DNA of 64,000 nucleotides. It comes from Ochotona curzoniae. Lineage: Eukaryota > Chordata > Mammalia > Lagomorpha > Ochotonidae. The position numbers and the translations under genes are program-made. The first letter of the stretch is position 1, and every line of letters begins with the position of its first letter. Location of the stretch: positions 24,890,001 through 24,954,000 of the forward strand of contig NW_024464918.1 in NCBI RefSeq assembly GCF_017591425.1, in the 5' to 3' direction. A model generated the notes under the pieces. It saw only the letters and a list, made by a program, of their open reading frames with translations, was not told the origin of the DNA and did not search any database. Shown one piece after another: positions 33,013 to 44,073 of this stretch.

Positions 33013-33827
33013 ACTGGGAAAAACATCCTATTTTTTTCCCAGGAGTTATTTTAATGGCGAAAATGGAAAAATAATATCAGTCTGTAAGTAGCCGCAGCCT
33101 TTTCAGTCCTCCCGCCTGCAAAACAGAGAATGAATTTTGTCTGCTCCTTGACCTGCTCCTCCTCCATAGAGGATATTTTCACTGGTGATTTTGAATTAAG
33201 AGACCAGGGACAAATGGAACACACAGAGAAAATCTCACTCTGTGGAGAACTCTGAGGAGTGGGGAGATAAGCTGGGAGTCCCCTGCTGAAAGGCAAAGCG
33301 AAGAGGAATCAAGCAGAGCAGTGCCAGAGCTTTAGCAGAAAGAGTGAGGAAAATCTCCCTGGAGAGGAGAGGAAACGACTCAGCAACTGTTAAGTACACA
33401 AGAGAAAAAGAGTGATTCTAATAATATTCTTACTAATGTTGCTTGAGAGAGTCTACAAGTCATCACATTTCCTAGGTTGATGGTGTTTACATTTCAAGTT
33501 TCTCATAGGTTGAAACATGGATAACCATTCTAACCAGGTTACAACTGTAGGAGAACTTGCCTGTTCACCCCTCCTTTGCTCTCTACTGGGTCCTCTCTTT
33601 CCAAAGAGACATAGACACTCAGCAAAGAAGCACAAAGACATGATCTTATTTTCTCCAACCAGAGATAAAGGTCTTTCTAGTCAATGTAAAACTAGACCCA
33701 GATTTCAGGATTATCTGAGTCTGTGAAGTTATGGATCAGGATCTGGTCATTTCTTGAAGGGATTTATTGTGACCTTGCAGGCAACCAGTAACCAGGAATG
33801 GTAATGACAATTGGACTCCTTTGAAAT
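33013..33827. other. unassigned non-coding DNA
   Basis: No nameable element. Two overlapping antiparallel frames near 33453-33726 mirror each other and neither looks like a protein gene. Confidence 0.5.
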
Positions 33828-33925
33828 CTCTTATTCAATAAATACTTATTGACCACTTACCTTGAGTCAGGCATTTATGCTTCATTCTAAGGGTTCAGTA
33901 ATTAAGGCAATTAACCAAGAACTCT
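33828..33925 (-). mobile_element. LINE2 or MIR terminal fossil, antisense
   Basis: CTTATTCAATAAATACTTAT, TGACCACTTACCTTGAGTCA, GGCATTTATGCTTCATTCTA and AGGGTTCAGTAATTAAGGCA. The block is shared by L2 and MIR termini; L2 fits slightly better. Confidence 0.5.
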
Positions 33926-34229
33926 GCTGCACACAGCCTGTATGTCTTTTTATACCTACCTTTCCCTAAAGAGAATGTTCTATTATGTGGTGCAACAGAT
34001 TTAAGTGGCAGTTTGTAAACTTGGTGTTTACATTACTGTGAACATTAAAATCACAGCTAAGAATCCTCCTGCTGGAATTATAGGAGATAGGCATTATGCC
34101 AAATACTGCCTTCTTTATCCACCCAAAAGTAACTATACTCAAATTGGATTGAAAGCATTTATCTTCAGCTTATCAGGACTTGGGATATGATCAGAATTGC
34201 AGAGAAACAGAGAACTGTGGGGTTAATGA
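33926..34229. other. unassigned non-coding DNA
   Basis: Nothing is recognised between two ancient repeats. Confidence 0.5.
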
Positions 34230-34435
34230 TGCAGCCAAGAGCCCATCGGTCCAGGATTAGGTCACAGCTTCTTCACTGTGGGCTTTGGGAAAGCTACATA
34301 ACTTAAACTTTACTTCCATTGTCAGTAATAATAATAAGAGTACCTCCCTCATTAAGAGATTGCTGTGGACTAAATGAGCTAACCTACGTAAAGTGCTCAG
34401 TGAATAAAAGCTCAGAGTAGAAGTTCAATGAATGC
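34230..34435 (+). mobile_element. MIR fossil
   Basis: TCACAGCTTCTTCACTGTGG, GCTTTGGGAAAGCTACATAA, CTTAAACTTTACTTCCATTG, TGAGCTAACCTACGTAAAGT, GCTCAGTGAATAAAAGCTCA. The segment order matches sense MIR. Confidence 0.75.
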
Positions 34436-34583
34436 CAGGGAGTAATACAACTATACTGTAAATGAAAAGGCCTCCCTGCCAAGGGGAAAAAATGTGTCAA
34501 GGAAGCCAGAAAATGATAGGTGAGGCTGGTAGCAAGTCTGTGCACAATTTAGAATAAGAACAAATGACTTGTTTTCTTCACAT

Positions 34584-34585
<2 letters not shown>

Positions 34586-34625
<40 letters not shown>
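34586..34625. repeat. (TG)n microsatellite
   Basis: Twenty uninterrupted TG units, long enough to be length-polymorphic. Confidence 0.97.
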
Positions 34626-34626
<1 letters not shown>

Positions 34627-34712
34627 CTCTGTTTCCACAGCTAACTGACTATAAATGATAACTTGACACACTTTCATCATCAAGGTCACAACAGGATTCC
34701 ACCAATACAAAG

Positions 34713-34809
34713 TCTTCCAAAAGCTCCTGGAATATGCATATTTTGAAAAGATTAAGCATGGTTTAAACATTTTTGCACCAAAATAAACTTATCTTTTAAA
34801 GTCCATTCC
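34713..34809 (-). mobile_element. MITE-like element, copy A
   Basis: Read on the minus strand: AAAGATAAGTTTATTTTGGT, GCAAAAATGTTTAAACCATG, CATATTCCAGGAGCTTTTGG and a GAAG end. The ends approximate inverted repeats built on CTTCAAAAAGTTCATGG. Further copies are at 45128, 50018, 61561 and 61913. It probably belongs to a Tc1/mariner-type family, but the name is not established. Confidence 0.6.
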
Positions 34810-35549
34810 TACTGGCTCTGTGTTTCAGGAGTTGTTTCCAACTCAGAAATCCCCTTAATGGAACAAATTATGAACTGAATGATGTGGACAAACATTGCAA
34901 GATGCCCATGTTGGGACAGTGATATTATTTCCCAGGCAGAGGCACATTTTAAAGCAGAGAATAGGAAACATTTACTCTGGAGTTTTTCCAGGGTTCAGAT
35001 CAACATGAAGGCTTTCAAGCAACATCTTGTGTGACTGTTTTCAATGATGGGTGAAAGGAGATCTCATCAATACCACTAGTTCCTAAGTTTCAATCCAAGG
35101 TTTTTAATGGATTATTCATAGACATAGAATCCACCAGGCAAATGTTAGTCTAAATGACTTCTGAATCGGTTTAATCTGGCTCGGTCTGATTCTCTTCCTT
35201 TTCAGTAAGGACCTCTTTGATACTGTCTTCATGCTTCGTGCCATTCTGCTTAGGACCAGAAAGGGAGGGGGAAAAAACCCACAAAATCAGGCAGTGAATT
35301 CTAATCCTGGTCTTCCACATTCTAGCTTTTTTAAAACATGATTTGGTCCTCGACTGTGAGCTATCTTAACTGCAGAAAATCAGCCATCTATCAGGCAGCT
35401 CCTGTGACTCAGGGCTGTCTCCAGGCACTCCTCAAATACTGACTAATGCAGTGATCCAGGTGGTAAGAACCGTTCCCATCCCTGCGTTAATTTCTTCCAT
35501 ATGTCCACTTGATACACTCTTTTTAATGGCCATATTAACAACAAAGGCA
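34810..35549. other. unassigned non-coding DNA
   Basis: Nothing nameable in 740 bp. Confidence 0.5.
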
Positions 35550-35715
35550 GTGTCTAGCAATGGTTCTTAACAATGCAATTTTTAGTCACACTGACCAGAC
35601 TCAAATACTGTTTCTATTGTTTTACCCTGGGCACATTTTTTTTTTAACTTCCTGTGCTCTCATATAGAAAATGAGGATAATAATATGAACTATCTCAAAA
35701 GTGTCACATTGGTGC
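35550..35715 (+). mobile_element. MIR fossil
   Basis: CAGACTCAAATACTGTTTCT, TTTTACCCTGGGCACATTTT, ACTTCCTGTGCTCTCATATA and GAAAATGAGGATAATAATAT follow the sense MIR core. Confidence 0.7.
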
Positions 35716-35789
35716 CATGGGTGCTGCTGCATGCAGACTGTAATTAAATTGTGGGTTATTATTGTTTAATCTGTGTCATGCTTTGGAAT

Positions 35790-36205
35790 ATGATTTGAGT
35801 ACACCTCTACAGGAATTCTTGGATAGGAAGGTTGATCCTCAGTGTGGCAGTATTGAAGAGTAGCAGAACCACTAAGACGTAGAGCTTCATGAGGGGATAT
35901 TGAGGGAGCTGTCCATTAAGGGGAAAAAAGTAGTTCTTATGGCTCTCTCAGTTTCCATCAGAGCAAGGCATTATCAAATAGTAAGCCTGGCCCCTCAAGG
36001 CTTGCTGGCTATCTGTCTTAACATATGAATGTTCCCTGCTGCTGCCATGATGTGAGGCAGCCATAGAGACCCTCTACAAGAGATGTGTCCCATACTGTAT
36101 CAGTTTTCGGCTTCCAACACTGTAAGCTAAATAAGCTTCCATTCTTTATAAAGTGCCCAGCCTCTATTTCATTATAATCATGGGAAATGACTTATACAAT
36201 CAGTG
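35790..36205 (+). mobile_element. MaLR-like LTR fossil
   Basis: TATGATTTGAGTACACCTCT, CAGTGTGGCAGTATTGAAGA, GGGATATTGAGGGAGCTGTC, TGCTGCTGCCATGATGTGAG, GGCTTCCAACACTGTAAGCT, AAATAAGCTTCCATTCTTTA and TAAAGTGCCCAGCCTCTATT. The last three follow the polyadenylation and downstream part of MST/THE1-like LTRs. Confidence 0.55.
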
Positions 36206-36544
36206 TCTGAAAATTGTCTTACAATCTGTTCTATCAGCATAAAGCTATCAATCAGTCAGGTAGGAGGAAAAGATGGGATTTTGGAGATGCAGCACCAAAG
36301 AGAGAAAAAGTCAAAAGCTTGTCTTCTCCACATCTTTGAGAACTTTCACATGAGCAGTGAGGTCCTGAGATCTGTCAGGGTTCACTGGGTTTACCCAGTC
36401 TCATCATGAGTTCCTTAAAGCAAGAGAACATGCCTTGCTTGTGTACTGCCAAGCCTAGCCCAAAGCAATACTCAGTAAAAACTGTTGGGACAAATAAATC
36501 TAAAATACAAGTAGGTCACACAATAGCATCATTTGCTTCAGAAG
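36206..36544. other. unassigned non-coding DNA
   Basis: The + frame starting at 36406 runs into the L1 piece and is not a gene. Confidence 0.5.
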
Positions 36545-36680
36545 AGTCTTTGAATATCTTCTTTATTTCTTCAGCAACACACTGGTCATTCAGTAGCATA
36601 TTGTGTAACTTCACGTTAATTGTAAATTTTCTATTTTTCTCTCTGTTGTTGATTTTGTTTTATGGCTTTTCATTTAGGGG
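36545..36680 (-). mobile_element. L1 ORF2 fragment, antisense
   Basis: TCTTTATTTCTTCAGCAACA, CACTGGTCATTCAGTAGCAT, ATTGTGTAACTTCACGTTAA and TCTCTGTTGTTGATTTTGTT match the antisense L1 segment lying 5' of the reverse transcriptase core. It abuts a sense L1 3' UTR, again the arrangement of a 5' inversion. Confidence 0.65.
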
Positions 36681-36689
36681 GATGTATAG

Positions 36690-37014
36690 CAACTGTGTAG
36701 TAGAGACTATTACATACAGATGTGAAGATACAATGCAGTGTGCATCTCTACTTCCAAATCTAAGATAGATTCCCAATGAAACTGTTGAATATATTTTGAA
36801 AATAGGATGCTGGACTCTCTGCCATTTTCCATGCCTACAATGTCAGGATGCAATTAAATAGCAGACTTATGGACTTGGGACTGATTGTGAAGGATTATAC
36901 TATTGTAATGACATGGGGGAAATTAGTGGAGGGGCAGAGATTTGGAGAGTGGGAGGGGAAATCCCAGAGCCCATACAACTGTATCATAAAATAATAAAAT
37001 AAAATAAATATGTT
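36690..37014 (+). mobile_element. L1 3' UTR and tail
   Basis: AGGATGCTGGACTCTCTGCC, GGATGCAATTAAATAGCAGA, TTATGGACTTGGGACTGATT, ACATGGGGGAAATTAGTGGA, then the polypurine tract GGAGAGTGGGAGGGGAAATC, CATACAACTGTATCATAAAA and an AATAAA-rich tail. It is a well-preserved lagomorph L1 3' end. Confidence 0.85.
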
Positions 37015-37020
37015 TCAAAA

Positions 37021-37529
37021 GAAAAGGAATGTAGAACTATGACTTTGTGCTAGGCCGTCAGGTCTTCCAATTTATTTGGTGATCTGAACAGTTGCAAATT
37101 AGTAATGCACAGTCTTCTGAAGCCCTTTACCTGCTGTCAGTGCAAGATCTTGAGCCAAGTGATTCCCAGCTTGCTCTTCAAGGCCATCAAAAATGCCACA
37201 GTGGTCCAACCAATCAGGACATTTGGTCAACTTAATAAAGCATAGGCTGTTAGACACTGTTCAGCTCAAGTTACACAATCTGTAGCAAGAATTCTTTGGG
37301 TCATTCTTCTGACAGGAGGTTATCTTGCTTGTGGCTTGAAAGGGCTTTCCCCTGTTTTCCTTCTTCAACATGAGTCATCTGTTTCTCTTGACAGTGGGAC
37401 ACTTTTGCATTCTGCAAGCAACTAAAAAGGAAGGAGAAGGGCATAAAAATAAAGCCTTAAAAGACAGAAATGGCCAAAAGCCTCCTTCTAGAACTGTTCC
37501 ACCAGCATGATCACGTGGTAGAGAGCTTT
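37021..37529. other. unassigned non-coding DNA
   Basis: Mixed sequence, nothing recognised. Confidence 0.5.
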
Positions 37530-37760
37530 GTAAAGCATCAGGTTCCAAGTCAGACTGCCCTGCTTCATGTTCTAACTCTATACCTGACAGCTATGCTACC
37601 TGAGAAATTTTACATTACTTCCCCATTTTTTAATTTTCTCCCTTATTAAGATACGGGTAAGATGGACACCTACATTGTGGCATGTTGTGAAGACTGACTA
37701 TTGGATTACAGGCAAAGCATATTACATAGTATATCTGGGACATGGTAGGTCTCCATAAAG
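37530..37760 (+). mobile_element. MIR fossil
   Basis: AGCATCAGGTTCCAAGTCAG, ACTGCCCTGCTTCATGTTCT, AACTCTATACCTGACAGCTA, TACATTACTTCCCCATTTTT, CATAGTATATCTGGGACATG. Long and colinear with sense MIR. Confidence 0.75.
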
Positions 37761-39837
37761 GGCAAGTGGCTTAAAAAAATTATTTCTGAGGCCACTGTCA
37801 GTTCTCATCATTACATATATGCATAAATAAACTAAAAGTGGACTGGAATGACTTATAAAACTTGGAGGGAAAATACATGATTGCTGTAACTATTCATCCC
37901 TCTATTGGTTCTTCCCATCCTGCTTAGTATGTCCTGATATCAGTTGCCAACTTTGTAATGGAAATTATCCATGTGTTTCACTAAAGACATTCCCCCCAAG
38001 CAGCTCTCAAATGACTTAAATACTTCATTCATCTTTTATTCTAAACCATTGCCTATTTCCCATCAAGTGAAAAGCTGATTTTTTTGGACTAGAGTTTAGA
38101 AAATATTAAAAGGGGGTACTGTGATAGTTGAATTCCAATTTAAAATGTTTTTTTTTTTAACAATATGCGCTTGTTTTCTGAGTGCCTTGGCACCCAGGAT
38201 TCTGTTGGCATGGGACTGTGCTCCTGTGGGGAGAACCAAGCTGGCGGTTTGTCAGTGTGGCTAGTGTCACCTTCCCCTCTGGCTTTCAATTGCAAATAAA
38301 GTACATTTCTGGAAACCAGTGACCATATATTGACATCTGTGAACGACTACAGGAAAATAAAATGGAATATAGTCATCACCAGCCGACTATAGTACCCTAG
38401 TCTGAGATTGTTTCATAAAAAGACAGGATTATACTTTATGCAGTCGTAATTGTACCTTTTTCCTAAGTAGAAATAAACTTGCACAAATGTTTGCCAATCA
38501 CAATGAGTTCAAGAGCTTTTGGCATCCGTTGTCATTTGTGCTTCTTGAAAACAGAGGTGGGAAAAAAAAAGAGGTGGACTAGTTGCATTTTGCAGGGGTT
38601 CTGCTATCATGCCCACCACGAAAGACAAATAAGGCAGGAGACAACTGAAGCATCAGCTGAAAATTTCCAACAAGAGTCTATGTCCAAAAGAGAGTAGAAA
38701 TTTCTGCCATTGTTTTGCACAAGAACAATGTGTGACATTTTTGGCTTGTTCTGGCCATGAGGAGGTGCAAGCAAGAGAAACTGAACTGAGGCTCTTTCTA
38801 TCAAAATCTCTTCCCTGCCAAAGAAGCCCACCACCACACAATGCAGTATAGGTCTTTCTACCCTGCATGGCTTGGCAGACACATTTTGTAACCAGTAACA
38901 ATGCCAGTGGTTTGTAGCAGCCCCCGCCACAGCAAATCAGCTGCAATATTAAAAAGAAAAACAGCCTGGCAATGTGGAAATAATTCCATTCAGCAGTATT
39001 TCCCCAAACAAGAGACTTAATTTTGCTACCCAAGTGAAAGTGACAGAACTGACTAATCTTTTATTCCAAATGTCACTCTCCGCCATTAGATTTGGGTTGT
39101 TTATTTTTTTAATCTTTTATACAAAAAGGCAATATTGTGACTCTATTTAAATAACCCATGTAAAATGAAGGTTTGGCAACTGCACAGGGAATTTAAGGGA
39201 GCCAAGCTAAGAAATGAACTTGGGTCATGCAAGGTAAAGAAATCCATTGTCCCCTGAACTTTCTGGATTGACTCACTCTGTGGTGAAACCACTTTCTTTT
39301 CTGTGATAATAACTCAAAAAGCCATCTGGATTATTTAATCTATGCAGACAGCTGCTCCAGATTCTTTAGACTCAACACTGTTTTTTTTTTTTTTTTCTGT
39401 CCTCAGTCTGAATAATCTACTAGTCCTAAATTAACAAGATAGTTGTCAGCTCTTCCCCTCCCATTGAGCCAGTTCAGTACTATTAGAAGCAACCTGAATA
39501 TTAGGAGCAACCTGAAGTGCCTCTCTCTGTTGGTGCCTAAACGGAGGGGTGAAAAGAGGGTTCAAACTGTGCAATTTCATGTATCTAGCCCTTGTTAATG
39601 AGAATACAGCAGGTGCTGAACAAGCATACATTTCTTTTGTGTTTGGGCAGCTGCTATTCCCCAAGCTGAGATTGTAGAGGTGTAAGCTCTTTATCTATGA
39701 AGCTGGGGCATTATATTCCCACTAAGTTAGGGCTTTTTTGGTTTATTACTTATGGAAATTTTTGTTTAGAGAAGCATCAAAGCCCTTAACTGTAATGTAA
39801 ATTAAAAATAAGCTATCTCAAAAACTAAAAGAAATAA
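37761..39837. other. unassigned DNA, 2 kb
   Basis: The longest mid-window stretch without a nameable repeat. A 16-bp T-run lies near 39381-39396. GAAGCAACCTGAATATTAG is followed by GGAGCAACCTGAAG (39486-39515), a short tandem duplication. Antisense frames at 38607-39033 overlap in two frames without a domain. Confidence 0.5.
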
Positions 39838-39935
39838 ATGGAGAAAGGAAAGAAGAAAGAAATAAACAGAAACACAAAAGAAATGTACGAATGTAGGAAG
39901 GAAGGAAGGAAGAAAGGAAAAGGAAGCAAGGAAAG
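39838..39935. repeat. purine-rich tract with (GGAA)n
   Basis: GAAAGGAAAGAAGAAAG, then four GGAA units at about 39895-39912 and further GAAA steps. Confidence 0.8.
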
Positions 39936-40284
39936 GGTGAAATATGGATGTGGCGAAAGTATCATTACGTTCTTAGAATTTTATCTCTAAACTAAATGGG
40001 ATCTGCTCTCTTCATATTAATATTACGTTAACATGAAAAATAAAGTGTAAGATGATTTTAAAAAACAAGAAGAAAAAGAAAGACAGTGAGGCCTGTGTAA
40101 CTCAAAAGGAGAAGTGGTGATGGAACCCAAGAAGAGTTCAGCCATCCAGATATGGTCCATGATCTTTACACCAGAACTTTCCAAGTAAGAAAGATATAGC
40201 TAGTACTCTCTTACTCCAGAGTAACGACAGACAACTAAGTAATTGTATAGCTTGGACACCAAGAGACTGAGTCAATTTTGTCTG
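39936..40284. other. unassigned non-coding DNA
   Basis: Nothing recognised. A/G-rich at 40060-40085. Confidence 0.5.
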
Positions 40285-40435
40285 TTTTCTTCTCAGAACC
40301 TCCGTTTCCATGTCAATAAAATAAGCATGGTAATATTATCCACCCTTGAAGCTGATCTAACAACTGAATCAGGCATTTCATGTGAAATTCCTTGTATAAT
40401 GCCTGGCACAGCTCAATAAATGATAACTGCCATGT
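40285..40435 (+). mobile_element. MIR fossil 1 of 3
   Basis: AGAACCTCCGTTTCCATGTC, AATAAAATAAGCATGGTAAT, TATAATGCCTGGCACAGCTC and AATAAATGATAACTGCC. This is the sense MIR 3' half. Confidence 0.75.
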
Positions 40436-40639
40436 TTTTCAAGCACTTATTTTCCAGCTACTTTACAACAGTGTGAAACTCATGCCCATGTAAAATCTAA
40501 AAGTAGGTATTTTATGCTTTTTAAATATTAAGCAAAAACTCTTCAGTGATAGTTAACGATCAGCTGTTAATGGCAGTTGTTCCGTATGCAGTCACTGATT
40601 AATTAACAGCTACCTATTTAGCATCATGGTTTTTGTAAT

Positions 40640-40790
40640 TAGGCTCTAGAGGTTGAGTGGCCTGGGATTTAATCTTCTTATCGGCTAGCTGATCCTGTAC
40701 AGATGATTTCATCTCACTAAGCCTTGATTTTCTTATATGGAAAATGGGACTAATAACTATAACCACTTAGAGAGTTGACTTGAAGGTACC
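40640..40790 (+). mobile_element. MIR fossil 2 of 3
   Basis: GGCTCTAGAGGTTGAGTGGC, CTGGGATTTAATCTTCTTAT, TTCATCTCACTAAGCCTTGA, TTTTCTTATATGGAAAATGG. This is the sense MIR core. Confidence 0.75.
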
Positions 40791-40844
40791 TCAAACATAA
40801 GAGAAGTTAATTTTTCCACAAAGAACTAGTAATGTCGTAGTAGA

Positions 40845-41015
40845 AAATAGGGTAGTGGTTAGGTTGCTTGTTTTGAGTCCATAGCCACTCTGCTTATTAT
40901 ATATTTCAAGTCTACCAATCTTGTTTGTGTAAGGCAGAGACACTATTATGAGGTTTGTAAGAATTAAGATGTATAAAGTGTTTACTTGGTAAGTGTTGAA
41001 TAAATACATAAATAT
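40845..41015 (+). mobile_element. MIR fossil 3 of 3
   Basis: ATAGGGTAGTGGTTAGGTTG (MIR head), GAGTCCATAGCCACTCTGC, GAGGTTTGTAAGAATTAAGA, TAAGTGTTGAATAAATACAT. It keeps both the head and the end but has lost much of the core. Confidence 0.65.
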
Positions 41016-42536
41016 TTTGATAGACGTGGGTTTCTTAATGACATAGTCAAGAAGAAATAAGTAAGGATCAGACTGGGAGTAGAGACAGAGAAATCTCTGC
41101 GAATTCCAAAGAAGCAGAAGGTTGCCAAGTGGTGGTCAAAGAGCAAGTCTCAGTTTGAGTGTCAAAGTCAATTCATTTATTGTGGTTGGCCTGTCACTAA
41201 GCTCTGGAAATAGATATGGGGCAGTTTTGCCCTGGATGACAGTTTACAAAAAGGGATAGATAGGTGAGGGCAGATAAGATATGTGATAAGGGGAATATGG
41301 AAGATCAGAGCCTGGGACTCTAGGTTAAGGGCAAGGATAAGGCTTAGAAGAGGAAAAAACAACAAAAAACAAAAAATCAGCCAAGATGCAGATTTTTTAT
41401 CCACTAAGTCACAACCATGCCTATCAAGAACACTGCCAAAATGAGCATGAAAAACAACACTAACAACACTGCAAAAGGTATATGTTGTTTGAGAGGAGGT
41501 TCCTGTCTTCTTACTCATTGCCAACCATAACTCCTGGGTCCTGAGTGATTTTTGATCTCTGTAAGTTAACTATGAAGCTTGTCTGGATTCCAAGCTGGAA
41601 ACCACCTAGCTCTGCTCTGCCTTCGTGTTTTAGGCAGGACTTTGTAGACATGGGAAAGGTGACAGAAACCTGCCTGCACTTCCCTGAGAACAAAAATAAG
41701 TGATTAGATCATTTCACTGAAGATCGGAGATGTTTGTAGCTTAAGGCAAACCAAGGGCCTCAACCCACACATCCTTGGATTCAGTCTCCCTCATCTTTCA
41801 GTTCAACTTTCACTATACTGCCTCTTTTTCTCAGACAGGTAATCTACCTATCTGCCTCCACCTTACATGTCTGTTTGGTGGTATGATCTAAGGTACCGTT
41901 GGGATCCTAAAGCCATGGTCTGAGTATTCAAGACCAGATCTCTCACTATCCTGAGCTTCAGGACTTCGGATTTCAAGTTTAGGGAGACTAAGTACCTTTC
42001 CCATGCAAATCCACAAAGTGAGGGGCATAGAAATGCAAATCCTCTAAAACATGGGTGTAGACAGTACATTTGCCCCTACAAATCCCACTGAAATTGGTGA
42101 CTGTGTTGCCCCATAGAAATTCTGCGTTGTTTTCAGTTTGTAGAGAAGATCTCCAATCTTCACTTTGGGGTCACATATGATACTGGCAGACATCCACACG
42201 TGAATTCAGTTACCACTATGTGCACCACATGATGACATTGATGACCAACATTCTAGGCAATTGTAGTCAACACTAATTTCTCCTGAATTGACTGCTATTC
42301 TCTTATCAGCAAGGTGGTTGCAGAGCAAAGAATTTGAACCGAAGGAACAAACTCCCAAAGTGAACTAGATTCTGTTTCAGTAGACAATAAGTTACCCATG
42401 GGGTACATCATGCGGTGGGGCTGCTAATGCATCATCTGGTTATCTGACCACACAAGTTGCCACTGCCTCTGATTCATGGTGGACTATGAAGGCATTTATA
42501 ACCCAAAGAAAAATTCTCTTTCTATTACATACACAA

Positions 42537-42540
<4 letters not shown>
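41016..42540. other. unassigned non-coding DNA
   Basis: 1.5 kb without nameable elements. The antisense frame at 41177-41524 (115 codons) is the longest and shows no domain. Confidence 0.5.

Positions 42541-42577
<37 letters not shown>
42541..42577. repeat. (TG)n microsatellite
   Basis: About 18 perfect TG units. Confidence 0.97.
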
Positions 42578-42578
<1 letters not shown>

Positions 42579-42769
42579 AGAGACAGAGTGCATAATGTAG
42601 AGGGAAACCTTTCAGGGGATTTCTGTGAGTGATGTTCTTCACCAGACTCAGTGCTTCCCACAGTCCTCCAGGCTCTGTCTAAATAGTTTAATGTTATCAC
42701 CTGGTCACCAAATTGCCTGCATTAAAAAAGGGGGAGTTCAAACGTCTTGTTTAAAAGACTCTGCAGCTG

Positions 42770-43090
42770 TGCAAATACAGTCGGCCTGAACATTAATCCA
42801 TTTGTCAGGTGAGATTTCCGTCTTTAAATAGCAAAGATTCCAAGTGAAATGAATTAAAGTCTACAATATAAAAGTTGTCCTCTGGGAATTTGAATTCTGG
42901 GTTTTCATAGAAAACAATGTATGGTCCTCAGCACTATTTAGCTCAGATGTTTTAATCCAATTGACTCCATGAAGCGATAGGCTGTCAATTCCTGCCATGA
43001 TTCCCATTTTTGTAAAAAGTTCCATTGCTTACAATGTGGCAGCTAGAGACCTCATTGCTAGTGAATGAATACGAATTAAAATTTGTCATC
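42770..43090. other. candidate conserved non-coding element
   Basis: Non-repetitive, AT-rich, with homeodomain-like words (GAACATTAATCC, AATGAATTAAAG, TTTTAATCCAATTGAC, ATACGAATTAAAATTT) and CTTTAAATAGCAAAG. No transposon is recognised. Confidence 0.25.
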
Positions 43091-43204
43091 AGGGAGCTTG
43101 GCCTCAGAGCAAAAAGTGGTTATTTTAATACAATATTAGCTCAAAAAGAGGGGTGGGTTCAACTTGAGGATTGATAGAAAGGGAGTTATGTGATTGATGA
43201 ATAG

Positions 43205-43425
43205 GTAGAAAGATGAGGGGGAAGAGTTTCAAACATAGGGACCACCACGTGCAAAAACATCAAGTTGTACAAGAAAGGTGAGAATGGCAACTCTGAATGG
43301 CTTAGATCCGAATAGAGGAGGCACATGGTAAACCCAGTGCGAATCAAATCATAAATGGCCTTAAGTAATATATTAAAGTATTGCACTGTTGACAGCTTTC
43401 CATCAGAGGAGAAAATGGAGCTTGT
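43205..43425 (-). mobile_element. LINE2 fossil, antisense
   Basis: GAGTTTCAAACATAGGGACC, ACCACGTGCAAAAACATCAA, GTGCGAATCAAATCATAAAT, GGCCTTAAGTAATATATTAA. They match the antisense L2 ORF2 region ('agggaacagcatgtgcaaaggc... agggccttgtaggcc'). Confidence 0.55.
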
Positions 43426-43760
43426 CTTTGAAAACTGACTTCGGGATGTAGGAGGGAAGATGGCAAATAAGATTATACTTATTTTCTGTGTCCAATATTT
43501 GATAATTTATTTAGCTTTCTTCATTAGTCTATTCAGGAGATGGAAAATCCATGCTGCAATGCCTTCCTTTCTGGCAGCTGTGAGAGATGTGATTAACCAT
43601 TCTTTAGCATCTTTCTAGCTGAACTAGATGTAGAACAAAACTTCTCTTCAACACTAATGTTCAGGCCTTTCCCACAGCTCAGTGGAGTTGGCACTGAGTT
43701 GAATTGAATTCTCTGTCCCTAGTCTGATACTTGTACGCTGGAACCTAACTCTTGAAAAAA
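43426..43760. other. unassigned non-coding DNA
   Basis: Nothing recognised. Confidence 0.5.
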
Positions 43761-44073
43761 TGTTTTATTTACTTGCAAGGTAGAGTGACAAGGTGGGAGG
43801 GAAGGGGAGAAACTATCTTCTAACCATTGGTTTACATCTTAACTGACTCCAAAGGGCTGGTTCAGGAAGAAGCCTCGAACCCAGAGCTCCACCTGATGTC
43901 CCAAATGAGTGGTAGAGGTCCAGGTGCTTGGGCCATCCTCTGCTATTTCTGTAAGTATGTTAGCCAGTAGCTGTATTGGAAACAGAGCACCTAGGGTTCT
44001 AACCCATTCTCTGATATGGGACATTTGCATTGTAGGCCATGGCTTTGCCTACGTAGTCACAATACCAGCGCTA
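43761..44073 (-). mobile_element. CSINE, older type, antisense
   Basis: TGTTTTATTTACTTGCAAGG, AACCCAGAGCTCCACCTGAT, CAGGTGCTTGGGCCATCC, TCTGCTATTTCTGTAAGTAT and the head CACAATACCAGCGCT. Substitutions are frequent. Confidence 0.88.

Noticed and set aside
38100..38310. Possible 3' exon with AATAAA near 38296
   Set aside because: A single AATAAA in AT-rich DNA is uninformative; there is no open frame or splice acceptor that fits.
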